NCBI GenBank assembly: GCA_963755085.1
Contig: CAVWIN010000003.1
Span: 1 to 64,000, forward strand
Reading direction: 5' to 3'
DNA length: 64,000 bases
DNA from: JACVRM01 sp963755085
GTDB taxonomy: Bacteria; Actinomycetota; Thermoleophilia; Gaiellales; Gaiellaceae
Numbering within the stretch: the stretch's first letter is position 1; each line of letters begins with the position of its first letter. Of the stretch, positions 32,113-39,181 are shown piece after piece. A model generated the notes under the pieces. The model worked only from the letters and a program-made list of their open reading frames with translations. It did not search any database and was not told the origin of the DNA. Made by a program: the position numbers and the translations under genes.

Positions 32113-32168
32113 TGCCGGGGGAGGGAGTCGAACCCTCACGCCCCTTGCGGGACACCTGATTGTAAGTC
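32113..32168 (-). repeat. tRNA-Leu(TAA) 3' half (att-like)
   Basis: 56 nt identical, but for one anticodon-loop base, to the 3' part of the intact tRNA-Leu at 38276-38362, including the long variable arm and the T-arm. Divergence begins at the anticodon stem. It is the distal border of a 6.1-kb island. Confidence 0.9.
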
Positions 32169-32275
32169 GCCCTCGGCGCCCAGCCCCACCGAGGCCAGCC
32201 GAGAAGAAGGCCGTGGACAAGCGGGCTGAGCCCGAACGACGTGCCTCTCCCTTTCGCCCGGTCTCGGTGGCCTGT

Positions 32276-32295
32276 GTTGCCCCCGAGTTGCCCCC
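32276..32295 (-). repeat. Phased GTTGCCCCC arm repeats, left end of the tRNA-Leu island
   Basis: GTTGCCCCC at 32276-32284 and 32287-32295, 11 bp apart; same motif pair at the right end. Confidence 0.6.
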
Positions 32296-32313
32296 ACGGA
32301 GTCGCTGCGAAGG

Positions 32314-32727
32314 TCAGTGGACGACCTGCCAGACGCGGTAGCCGTTGGCAAACCGGCCGACGTAGTAGACCTTCTCGGCGATGCTGGCACTTGAGCGGAG
32401 CCACGCTCGGAGCGTCACGTAGACCACGACCGAGCGGTGCCAGACACGCGTGTTGCACTCGTACCGGAGCGCGCGTCCGCGGTCGCGGTCGGCACTGGCC
32501 AGCGCCGCATTTGTCACGAGCGGCCTGCCACTCGCTCCCGTGAAGCGCAGGGCGGCCGTGGCGGCGGGCGAGATCGGGTTCGCGCCGAGCGGAAGCAGGC
32601 CGCGTGGGTCGCGCTCGACCGTTGTTAGCCCGCGCGTGCAGATCGGCGAGCGGGCCGCGCCTGGGCCTCCTGCGCCGATGGCAAGCGCACTGGCGAGCGC
32701 TGCGATAACGACGAGGAAGGTACGGAT
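32314..32727 (-). CDS. Small secreted protein, start codon unclear
   Basis: The minus-strand frame gives a signal peptide (IRTFLVVIAALASALAIGAG) and a mature domain with two Cys (SPICTRGLTTVERD and RYECNTRVWHRSVVVYV), ending GRFANGYRVWQVVH. The frame has no ATG, GTG or TTG before the signal peptide. A good ribosome site (AGGGGGAG) stands just before an ATC at 32727, so the gene may use a rare ATC start or carry a start mutation. The only standard start (GTG 32517) would remove the signal. Function unknown. It overlaps the end of the integrase frame. Confidence 0.4.
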   Translation of the reverse strand: MRTFLVVIAALASALAIGAGGPGAARSPICTRGLTTVERDPRGLLPLGANPISPAATAALRFTGASGRPLVTNAALASADRDRGRALRYECNTRVWHRSVVVYVTLRAWLRSSASIAEKVYYVGRFANGYRVWQVVH

Positions 32728-33235
32728 GGCTCCCCCTGCTCCGAGTTCTGAACGACTCGATCATTGCTCGCCGACGCCCCCTTCGCCACTGCTGTGTCTG
32801 CGACGCCCAGAGCATCGAGGAACGCGGCGTCAGGTAGGTCGTCATCGAGCAGATGGATGTATACGTCGAGGGTGAAGCTCGCGCTGTGATGGCCGACCCA
32901 CGCCTGCACTTGCTTCGCGTTCAACCCGTGCGCGAACAGCATCGACCCGCACGTATGGCGGAGCGTGTGCAAGCCAACCCACGGCACGCCAGCCCGGCCT
33001 CCGGCCGCGCGCACGACGTGGAACAGGCGGGTCCGGTCGAGCCGCTGGCCGTCCGGCCGCGTGAACAGCGGCGCGTCATCCGCAGGCCGCAACTGCTTGC
33101 GGAGCGCCCACAACTCGCGGAGCAGCGGGACGGGCACGCCCGTGCGCATAACTGTCAACTTCTCGCCGCCCGGCATCCACTTCGGCGACGGCAGATGGTG
33201 AGGGACCTCCTCCGGCACTAGCCTCGTAAGGATGG
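32625..33235 (-). pseudogene. Tyrosine integrase, 5'-truncated
   Basis: C-terminal catalytic part only: LTVMRTGVPVPLLRELWALR, FTRPDGQRLDRTRLFHVVRA, then LHTLRHTCGSMLFAHGLNAK (H-x-x-R box), VQAWVGHHSASFTLDVYIHL (final His and nucleophile Tyr in DVYIHL). The N-terminal arm-binding and core-binding domains and the first catalytic Arg are absent. The frame upstream of about 33235 is unrelated to an integrase. Relatives of this type integrate into tRNA genes. It lies next to the left att of the tRNA-Leu island, the usual place, and is expected to be inactive. Confidence 0.8.
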
Positions 33236-33479
33236 GAGACCGAGGACGTTTCGTGCGCCCCTTCCCTATCGCCATCCCGTTCGCTCGCTCCTCGGAGTGG
33301 GTTGGGCGTCGTCGCACGCCCGTACAAACGACGCAGGCTGCCGCACGGATGCGCCCGATTTCGTCTGCGACCCCACGGGCATCCCCAACCCCAAGGCGAG
33401 CGACCCAACGCCAAGCGTGCCCTTGCCGCCGTCGATCACATCTCGGCACATCCTGGCGAGTGACCGTCAGAAGCGGCGG

Positions 33480-33878
33480 GTGTCGGACGGGTTCTTGAGC
33501 GTGCGTATACCGAGTGCCTGGTCGTATGCGATCGGCCCCGGCACATCGCAAGGGCAGCCTGCCGCGTACATCCTGGTCGCCGACTTCCGTATCCCGACGG
33601 ACGCGGCGATGCACGAAGCGCCGACCCCTGTCCCCGCAGGCAGGGTGCTCATCTCCCTCGGCGACTTCCCGCTCATCGGCCCCTCCTACAAGTCCTGGCC
33701 GCAGGTGACGCGGCTGCGGTTGCTACGCGATCGCCCGTCACGGCGACAAGTCTCCTGGCACGTCCGCTTCCACGGACGCGCGGTCACGCTCGCCGTCCGC
33801 TTCGGTTCGACGCCCTCCACGAAGAAGCGGCAGGCGGTCAACGACGTACTCGCGACCGCAGCCGTGCAGCGAGGCTGA
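33480..33878 (+). CDS. Small protein of unknown function (beta-rich), tRNA-Leu island
   Basis: 132 aa from GTG 33480: VSDGFLSVRIPSAWSYAIGP, AAYILVADFRIPTDAAMHEA, GRVLISLGDFPLIGPS, then RRQVSWHVRFHGRAVTLAVR. The pattern is a single alpha/beta domain with a conserved GRVLISLGDF core; no catalytic motif. The ORF can be extended to 33297, but that part runs antisense to the integrase remnant and is low-complexity. No signal peptide from this start; a truncated N-terminus is possible. The next gene starts 7 bp after its stop. Confidence 0.55.
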   Translation: MSDGFLSVRIPSAWSYAIGPGTSQGQPAAYILVADFRIPTDAAMHEAPTPVPAGRVLISLGDFPLIGPSYKSWPQVTRLRLLRDRPSRRQVSWHVRFHGRAVTLAVRFGSTPSTKKRQAVNDVLATAAVQRG

Positions 33879-33885
33879 GCGGCAG

Positions 33886-34833
33886 ATGCCCACGCACACG
33901 ATGGTGCGCGTCGTGCATAGCGCCGCGCTGATCGCGCTCTTCTCAGCCGTGGCGCTTTCTTCCGCCTCGGCGAACGAGGGCGCATCCGCGCGAAAGACGG
34001 GGCCGACTTCGCGGTTGCCTCGGTGGGCATCGACTGGGTTCGTCGCCTACCGGTGCGGCCAGGACCTCTGTCTCATGCGACCTGACGCCACTCGAAAGCG
34101 GCCCATCCTCTCCGTGGGCCCCTCGCCGCAGTGGGACCCAGCAGTCTCGCCCGACTCCAAGATGCTCGCGTTTCGTGGCTACTACGGGCCGGGCGATGGC
34201 GAGTATGCGCTCTACGTGGTCGGAACCGACGGTTGCGGCGTTCGTCGGCTGACACGCTCGATCGCCGGAAGCCCGTCCTGGTCTCCTGACGGACGCTGGA
34301 TCGCGTACGACACCAGCGGCGCGGGCGAGATCTGGAAGGTTCATCCGAACGGGACCGGCCGCACCAGGATCGCTCGCGGAGCACAGAGTGAGACGCCCGC
34401 CTGGTCGCCAGACCGGGGAAGGATCGCCTTCGTTCGCCACCAACGCAGCGGGCGCGGGCAAATCTGGATCATGGGCGTGGACGGAAGCGGGGCAACAGTG
34501 CTGCACCAGGATCGCGGGGCGTCGGACAAGGAGCCGGTGTGGTCGCACGACGGCAAGCGGCTCGCCTTCGTCGCGTCAGCCGGGAAGCGCTCCTGGGTCG
34601 AGGTGATCAACGCCGACGGAAGCCACGCCCGCACGGTCAGGACGGGCAGCGACCCGCGCAGCCCGACATGGCTGCCCAGCGACACGGGCATCGCGTTCCT
34701 CGCATCCACGACGAACGGGCGCAGTCTGTTCGTCACGCGAGCGGACGGAAGCCACGTACATCAGGTCGCGACGCTAGGGGCTGCCGAACAGGCTGCCTGG
34801 GCAGCGGGGAATCTCCCCCGGCGTCGCTGCTGA
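33886..34833 (+). CDS. Exported TolB-like PD40 beta-propeller protein
   Basis: 315 aa. Signal peptide (VRVVHSAALIALFSAVALSS), then repeated PD40-type blades: WDPAVSPDSKMLAFRGYYG, GSPSWSPDGRWIAYDTSGAG, ETPAWSPDRGRIAFVRHQRS, KEPVWSHDGKRLAFVASAGK, RSPTWLPSDTGIAFLASTTN. Such propellers mediate protein-protein contacts in the cell envelope; no Pal partner is nearby. In a possible transcription unit with the gene ending at 33878. Cargo of the tRNA-Leu island. Confidence 0.8.
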   Translation: MPTHTMVRVVHSAALIALFSAVALSSASANEGASARKTGPTSRLPRWASTGFVAYRCGQDLCLMRPDATRKRPILSVGPSPQWDPAVSPDSKMLAFRGYYGPGDGEYALYVVGTDGCGVRRLTRSIAGSPSWSPDGRWIAYDTSGAGEIWKVHPNGTGRTRIARGAQSETPAWSPDRGRIAFVRHQRSGRGQIWIMGVDGSGATVLHQDRGASDKEPVWSHDGKRLAFVASAGKRSWVEVINADGSHARTVRTGSDPRSPTWLPSDTGIAFLASTTNGRSLFVTRADGSHVHQVATLGAAEQAAWAAGNLPRRRC

Positions 34834-35100
34834 GCCGAGGGACGCGAGGACTGCCGTAATCGTCCGGTCGCGGCCGACTGGCATCCGCGTCCAACGCGAC
34901 CCACGCCTCGCCGCCGCGCGCGAGTCGTCGCCCCAGGCGCTGGCTTCCAGGACGGCGCGGCGGTCGTCAGTCACCGTCGCGTTCTCCCGTGCGCGCTCCA
35001 CGGGCGATCCCGCGATGTACTCCTCCGCATCAACTGAGACCAGCGCGACCTGATTGGCAAACCCACCGATTGAGAGGACGTAATTGCGCCGCGGCTCAGA
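34774..35100 (-). pseudogene. Possible gene fragment, unknown
   Basis: Open minus-strand frame reading NYVLSIGGFANQVALVSVDA, EEYIAGSPVERARENATVTD and DRRAVLEASAWGDDSRAAAR to a stop at 34774. Composition looks protein-like, but there is no start codon upstream of GTG 35001 and the frame is closed by a stop near 35115. No family is recognised. It may be a 5'-truncated remnant or a shadow. Confidence 0.25.
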
Positions 35101-35137
35101 ACGAAACCCTCAACCTCGTCGTAGCATCGACGCGGAC

Positions 35138-35611
35138 ATGCGGCATCTGCTCGTCGCACTGCTTGGCGTCCCGTTGCTCCTCGCAGGCTGCGGGGGCAGC
35201 CATAAGGCGTCGCCCCCGAGCTACCAGGACTGCGCTAACGCCTGGAACGCTTCCACGAACACCCACGACCGCGAGACGGTCGCTCGTCTATACGCCGAGG
35301 GGTACCGGCACGCAGGGATTCAGCTGAACGAGACTCTCGGGTGGTCGCCGTACCAGAAGACGGATCCAAACCCCGTCGGCTGCCGGGTCGTCGTCTTCAA
35401 CGCGCAGCGGTGGGTCGCGTACCTGGCTCGCCGCAACCGCGACGGATTCGTCTTCAGGCCCCGCGGCCGCGCGTCGCAGTTCGTCGGCGATCAGCGCGGA
35501 GGATGGCCAACAAGCGTGAAGCCCGGTCCCAGGAACGCCAGGGTCTTGGCGGATGGAACGCTGATCGCAAGGCACCTGATCGACCGAGGCGCGGTAACCA
35601 GAACGCGCTGA
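35138..35611 (+). CDS. Lipoprotein, unknown function
   Basis: 157 aa from ATG 35138. Type II signal peptide with lipobox LLAGC (Cys18) followed by GGSHKASPPS. The mature part has two Cys (YQDCANAWNA and PVGCRVVVFN) and a beta-rich domain ending VLADGTLIARHLIDRG. The YQDCANAWNAS motif may mark a small extracytoplasmic family; no function known to me. One of three lipoproteins of the tRNA-Leu island. Confidence 0.65.
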   Translation: MRHLLVALLGVPLLLAGCGGSHKASPPSYQDCANAWNASTNTHDRETVARLYAEGYRHAGIQLNETLGWSPYQKTDPNPVGCRVVVFNAQRWVAYLARRNRDGFVFRPRGRASQFVGDQRGGWPTSVKPGPRNARVLADGTLIARHLIDRGAVTRTR

Positions 35612-35790
35612 CCTCTCACGATCCCGTAGTCCCCTCCTCGCAGTCGTCGCTCCTCGCTCCGGCGGTACCCGCTGCGCTTCGTCCAACCGGGCCGACGCGC
35701 GCAGCCGTCGAGGGTAACTCGTGCGTCGCTACACAATTCGCCCGTTCGAGGGGCCGACCCCCGGCTCTCTCGTCGGCGCGGTGGGCGTCG

Positions 35791-36429
35791 TTACGGTCCT
35801 ACCAGCCTGATCCCATGCACGAGTTCTTCGTCGAGCAGTAGAGCGTCGTGCCGCCCGTGTACGGCGTGGAAGCCGACGCCGTAGGTGTGAGATCCGACAG
35901 TCCAGATCAGAACGACGTGCGAGGCGAAGGCGCTGCCGTCGTTGGTGTCGGGTGGGACGAAGACAGCGCGCATCCGCCAGCCGTTCACGGTCACCCAGCC
36001 GAGCGGCTGAACACGCGCGCCCGGATACCACGCCGTTCCGTTTACGACCTTGGCGTAGTTGCGTAGCGGGTGCGGTGATGCCGTGAGTACGAGGTGCTGC
36101 GTCTCCGTCGCACCGGAGCCGACGACCCACCCGGGTGGCGACGGAACGGTGTTGGGACAGTGCGGCGCGGGCTGGATGATGTCCGCCCTGCAATCAGATC
36201 GTCCGCCGAAGGGCTTGAGTCCCGCTGGGACCCGGGTCGGACACGGAACGGGGTAGCCGACCACACGCGCACTCGCGCGGCACTTCGCACGCAGAGCAGG
36301 CGGAGCATCCACGAAGCGAAGTCCGGCGCTGCGCGCGCTGCCAAGAGCAGCTGTCTGCGTTGGAGTCGGAGATCCCGAACAGCCGCACGCGCCGAGCAAG
36401 CCCAGCAGCGACGGAACTGCGATGAGCAC
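35791..36429 (-). CDS. Lipoprotein of a CPT-motif family, copy 1
   Basis: 212 aa from GTG 36429: signal FVLIAVPSLLGLLGACGCSG with lipobox GAC. The mature region has CRASARVVGYPVPCPTRVPA, then CPNTVPSPPGWVVGSG and a beta-rich C-terminus (VVLIWTVGSHTYGVGFHAVH). The Cys-x-SAR-x-x-VG ... CPTxVPA segment recurs in the lipoprotein at 37618-38163, so the two are paralogues in the same island. Envelope-attached; role unknown. The ORF continues upstream without starts of better quality. Confidence 0.6.
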   Translation of the reverse strand: MLIAVPSLLGLLGACGCSGSPTPTQTAALGSARSAGLRFVDAPPALRAKCRASARVVGYPVPCPTRVPAGLKPFGGRSDCRADIIQPAPHCPNTVPSPPGWVVGSGATETQHLVLTASPHPLRNYAKVVNGTAWYPGARVQPLGWVTVNGWRMRAVFVPPDTNDGSAFASHVVLIWTVGSHTYGVGFHAVHGRHDALLLDEELVHGIRLVGP

Positions 36430-36700
36430 GAAACGCTTCTCCAACCCGAGGAGAGTACGAGCCGCGGCCGGGCGGAGGCTCTCGGGTGATACCGACAGTC
36501 CTCTCAGAACTCGCCTGGCGAGGTGTCGGGAGCAGACAGCATCGGGCGTTGGAACCACCGAAGCTTCCCGGACGGCACGGCGGTCGTCAGTGTTCGCATG
36601 GTGGGAGCTACGTGAGGCGCCTTCGCTGTCGCTCTGCGGATCTCGGCGTTGCCGCAACGCTTGTGCCCCGGCGGCGTGTCGGCGCGACAACGCCTGATTA

Positions 36701-36737
36701 GACAACTAATGCGTCCGCGCGGACGCATTTTGTTGTC
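36701..36737. terminator. Long hairpin between divergent genes
   Basis: GACAAC (36701-36706) with GTTGTC (36732-36737) outside, and AATGCGTCCG (36708-36717) with CGGACGCATT (36720-36729) inside, followed by TT. It would be a good terminator on the plus strand, but no gene ends here; an operator or a relic of lost cargo is possible. Confidence 0.5.
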
Positions 36738-36805
36738 GGCGGCGGCACCGTTCGCGCGCACACGACTGGCCCTGGCCGTGGCGGCATGATCTGTGCGAAG
36801 CACGG

Positions 36806-37498
36806 ATGGCGCTGAACGATGGTAAGTGGGTCAGGCTGGTCGGCGAATCGCTCGACATCGCGGCGGTGACCGCCTACGACGACCCTCCCGCGGTCACGTT
36901 CGGCTTCCGAGAGGACGAGGGGACGTGGTGGATGAAGGCCGCGCTGTTTGAACCGATCGAGGACGCCGCGGAGATATGGACTGTCGCCGACGACCTGCTT
37001 CGGGTCATCAACGGCTGCGCGCAAGTCGTTGTCGGCAACCACAGGTCGGTCAAGGCAGACCAAGCGGTCTACTTCATCGACAGCACCGCCGCGAAGCGCG
37101 AACAGCGCGTGATTGGTAGTCGGGTCGAGTCTCGTCTCCGCGCGGGGCTTGGGCGGACGCCTCGCGTGTGGCTGCGTGCAGCCGTGATGAACTCAGATGT
37201 TGCCGAGGCGCTGCGAATCGTCGGCAAGGACGAGACGACGTGGTCTGACCTGTACCACCTGCTCGAACTGCTTGAGCAGATCAACGGCCAACCGGTGAAC
37301 GAGGCCGGGTGGATTTCGGGCAGTGAGCGCACGCGGTTCACGCAAACGGCGAACAGTCGTGGGGCCGTCGGCGAACAGGCCCGTCACGGAAAATCCTTTG
37401 ATCCACCACGGAGGCCGATGTCGCTCAAAGAAGCGCGCGACATGATGCGCGTCCTTACTGAGCGCGTGCTCGACTCCTTGCCCGAACCCCAGGCTTAG
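36806..37498 (+). CDS. Hypothetical cytosolic protein, possible HEPN-like helical C-terminus
   Basis: 230 aa, no signal or membrane segment. The N-terminal 90 residues are mixed alpha/beta (KWVRLVGESLDIAAVTAYDD, YFIDSTAAKREQRVIG). The C-terminal 130 are helical with TTWSDLYHLLELLEQINGQP, RFTQTANSRGAVGEQARHGK, then DPPRRPMSLKEARDMMRVLT. I cannot name the family. The helical layout with conserved R and H is the sort seen in HEPN-type proteins, so a nucleic-acid or defence role is a guess only. Good coding character, island cargo, convergent with nothing. Confidence 0.6.
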   Translation: MALNDGKWVRLVGESLDIAAVTAYDDPPAVTFGFREDEGTWWMKAALFEPIEDAAEIWTVADDLLRVINGCAQVVVGNHRSVKADQAVYFIDSTAAKREQRVIGSRVESRLRAGLGRTPRVWLRAAVMNSDVAEALRIVGKDETTWSDLYHLLELLEQINGQPVNEAGWISGSERTRFTQTANSRGAVGEQARHGKSFDPPRRPMSLKEARDMMRVLTERVLDSLPEPQA

Positions 37499-37617
37499 AC
37501 AGGGTGCGATCTTCCCGAAGTGACGCCCGAGGCGGTGCTCCGTCCTCGCTGCCGCGCTTGGGTCGGGACCGCCGTCACGGCGGCGCCCGTACGTATGCCG
37601 TGTATGCACGGGCGCTC

Positions 37618-38163
37618 GTGCTGGTCGGCATGGCGATGGCGTGCGTCGTGCTTGCAGCAGGCTGCGATGACGCGCACACGACTAAGCGCCCAACGCCACC
37701 ACGTCCGAGCGCGATCAGAGAGGCGGTCGTCCCGGCCCCCCGATGGGTGCGTCAGTACTGCCGGAGCGCGCGGCGCATCGTCGGCCACAACGTCCTTTGC
37801 CCAACCGTCGTACCGGCCCGCTTCATCCCGACCGCGAACCTGCCCGGTCTTCGTCCATTGCGCGGCGAGTACCTCTTTGAGGGAACCGCATCCGATCACT
37901 GGGCTTTCGGAGCGTTCGTAGGAAGAGACGAGCACTGGTTTCACAAGGTGTTCGGCGCTTCCCGACTACTGCTCCGCACGAACGTGCGCGGACAAGCAGC
38001 ATCGCTGGTAGCCATGACCGGAGCGGGTGGCATCTTCGCGTTCCACCTAGCGGCGATTTGGCGCGAACGGGGCGTGCTGTACGCCTGGACGGTTCACGTC
38101 TCCCCTGCACTCCTCAACGACTTGAAGCCCGAAGTGCTCGCTGTCGCGAGCGGGTTGCGCTGA
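37618..38163 (+). CDS. Lipoprotein of the CPT-motif family, copy 2
   Basis: About 181 aa. Signal VLVGMAMACVVLAAGCDDAH with lipobox AAGC. The mature domain has YCRSARRIVGHNVLCPTVVP, matching the paralogue at 35791-36429, then AAIWRERGVLYAWTVHVSPA. Start GTG 37618 (or GTG 37600) places the lipobox correctly; the longer ORF from 37504 adds an arginine-rich leader that is probably not translated. Last gene before the phased repeats and the tRNA-Leu gene. Confidence 0.6.
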   Translation: MLVGMAMACVVLAAGCDDAHTTKRPTPPRPSAIREAVVPAPRWVRQYCRSARRIVGHNVLCPTVVPARFIPTANLPGLRPLRGEYLFEGTASDHWAFGAFVGRDEHWFHKVFGASRLLLRTNVRGQAASLVAMTGAGGIFAFHLAAIWRERGVLYAWTVHVSPALLNDLKPEVLAVASGLR

Positions 38164-38194
38164 ACGGGGCGCGGTTCCGCGACGGCAGGGGTCC

Positions 38195-38214
38195 GTTGCC
38201 CCCTGCGTTGCCCC
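38195..38214 (-). repeat. Phased GTTGCCCC arm repeats, right end of the tRNA-Leu island
   Basis: GTTGCCCCC at 38195-38203 and GTTGCCCC at 38207-38214, 12 bp apart, 61 bp from the tRNA-Leu 3' end. Confidence 0.6.
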
Positions 38215-38275
38215 ACACCCTGCTCTGCGCGACAGCGGGCTAACCCTCGTCGGCGCAAACACGCATAGTTCCGAG

Positions 38276-38362
38276 TGCCGGGGGAGGGAGTCGAACCCTC
38301 ACGCCCCTTGCGGGACACCTGATTTTAAGTCAGGCGCGTATGACCAATTTCGCCACCCCGGC
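38276..38362 (-). tRNA. tRNA-Leu(TAA), intact
   Basis: 87 nt, class II. Acceptor GCCGGGG pairs with CCCCGGC, discriminator A, anticodon loop CTTAAAA (anticodon TAA), long variable arm TGTCCCGCAAGGGGCGT and T-arm GAGGG-TTCGACT-CCCTC. No encoded CCA. Attachment site of the island to its left. Confidence 0.95.
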
Positions 38363-38383
38363 GTGCCCGGGAGCGTAACGAGG

Positions 38384-39094
38384 CTACGTGCCGGGCTGGT
38401 TCGTGCCCATGGAGATGCCTTCGGGCCCATGGCCGCGGTAGACATCCCGGAACTTCTTGAACGCGCTCTCGTTGAAGCTCGAGCAGACGGCGACGTGGCC
38501 GAACCCGTAGTAGTTCGGCTCGGAGCCGTACTTCGACGGGTCGCCTGTCCAGGCGGTGATCGCGACCCTCTTTCCCAGCTTCGCGAGCGGCGTGCCGACC
38601 ATCGATACCGGCGACGCGTTGTAGAAGGCGTGGATCCTGTCGACCGTCGACTTGGGCACCTGCGGGCCCCACCAGAGGATCACGCCGCCGTGCTCCTGGT
38701 TGTGGACGAGGAGCCGCGGCTCGACGGGCGTCGTATAGAAGTCCCAGATCGCCGGCGTCGGGTAGTGCGACCCGCTCGACGGCGGGAAGGTGTTGTACGG
38801 CACGGGTGTGCCGACCTGCACGTGGATCAGCCCGGGCTTCAGCGGCTTCGTCTTCACCGTCTCGAAGGTGCAGCCGGCCGCCTTCATGGCGCTCGCGACC
38901 CCGCTGTCGCTGGCGCTGCTCGAGCCGCCGAGCGTCAGGAACGCGACGGCGGCGATCACGAGCACGATCGCTGACGCGCCCAGGATCCCGAGCAGCATCT
39001 TGCGGTCGCCTGCCGAGGACTTGTTCGTCGCTGCTCGGCGCTTGGGCGCCTGGACAGGACGGGGAGGTGCAGGGGTTTTCTTCTTCTCAGCCAT
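38384..39094 (-). CDS. DUF3105 membrane-anchored protein
   Basis: 236 aa from ATG 39094. Cytosolic basic head (AEKKKTPAPPRPVQAPKRRA), one TM helix (LLGILGASAIVLVIAAVAFL, about 42-62), then the extracytoplasmic DUF3105 domain with PYNTFPPSSGSHYPTPAIWD, LLVHNQEHGGVILWWG and the C-terminal YYGFGHVAVCSSFNESAFKK. The conserved His-Asn-x-Glu-His segment suggests a metal or catalytic site; no function is established to my knowledge. The longer ORF upstream is a shadow of rmuC. Confidence 0.85.
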   Translation of the reverse strand: MAEKKKTPAPPRPVQAPKRRAATNKSSAGDRKMLLGILGASAIVLVIAAVAFLTLGGSSSASDSGVASAMKAAGCTFETVKTKPLKPGLIHVQVGTPVPYNTFPPSSGSHYPTPAIWDFYTTPVEPRLLVHNQEHGGVILWWGPQVPKSTVDRIHAFYNASPVSMVGTPLAKLGKRVAITAWTGDPSKYGSEPNYYGFGHVAVCSSFNESAFKKFRDVYRGHGPEGISMGTNQPGT

Positions 39095-39181
39095 GAGCGC
39101 GGCGGATGGTAGCAACGGCCTTCGCCGATTCTCTATCGGCCGGATCGTGTCGTCCGATGAGCTTCCTACTGTTTGTAGACC

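Larger units (their letters stand above)
32113..38362 (-). mobile_element. Integrative island in tRNA-Leu(TAA)
   Basis: Direct repeat of the tRNA-Leu 3' half (32113-32168) against the intact gene (38276-38362). Paired GTTGCCCCC repeats with 11-12-bp spacing lie just inside both ends. A truncated tyrosine integrase sits 0.5 kb from the left border. Cargo: several exported small proteins and lipoproteins, a PD40 propeller protein and an unknown cytosolic protein. Because the integrase is truncated the island is probably immobile on its own. Confidence 0.75.

Noticed and set aside
33297..33479. N-terminal extension of the small protein at 33480
   Set aside because: Antisense to the integrase remnant and low-complexity; no ribosome site.
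38094..38318. Minus-strand ORF with GREGSTPSPGT
   Set aside because: Reading frame across the tRNA-Leu 3' half.
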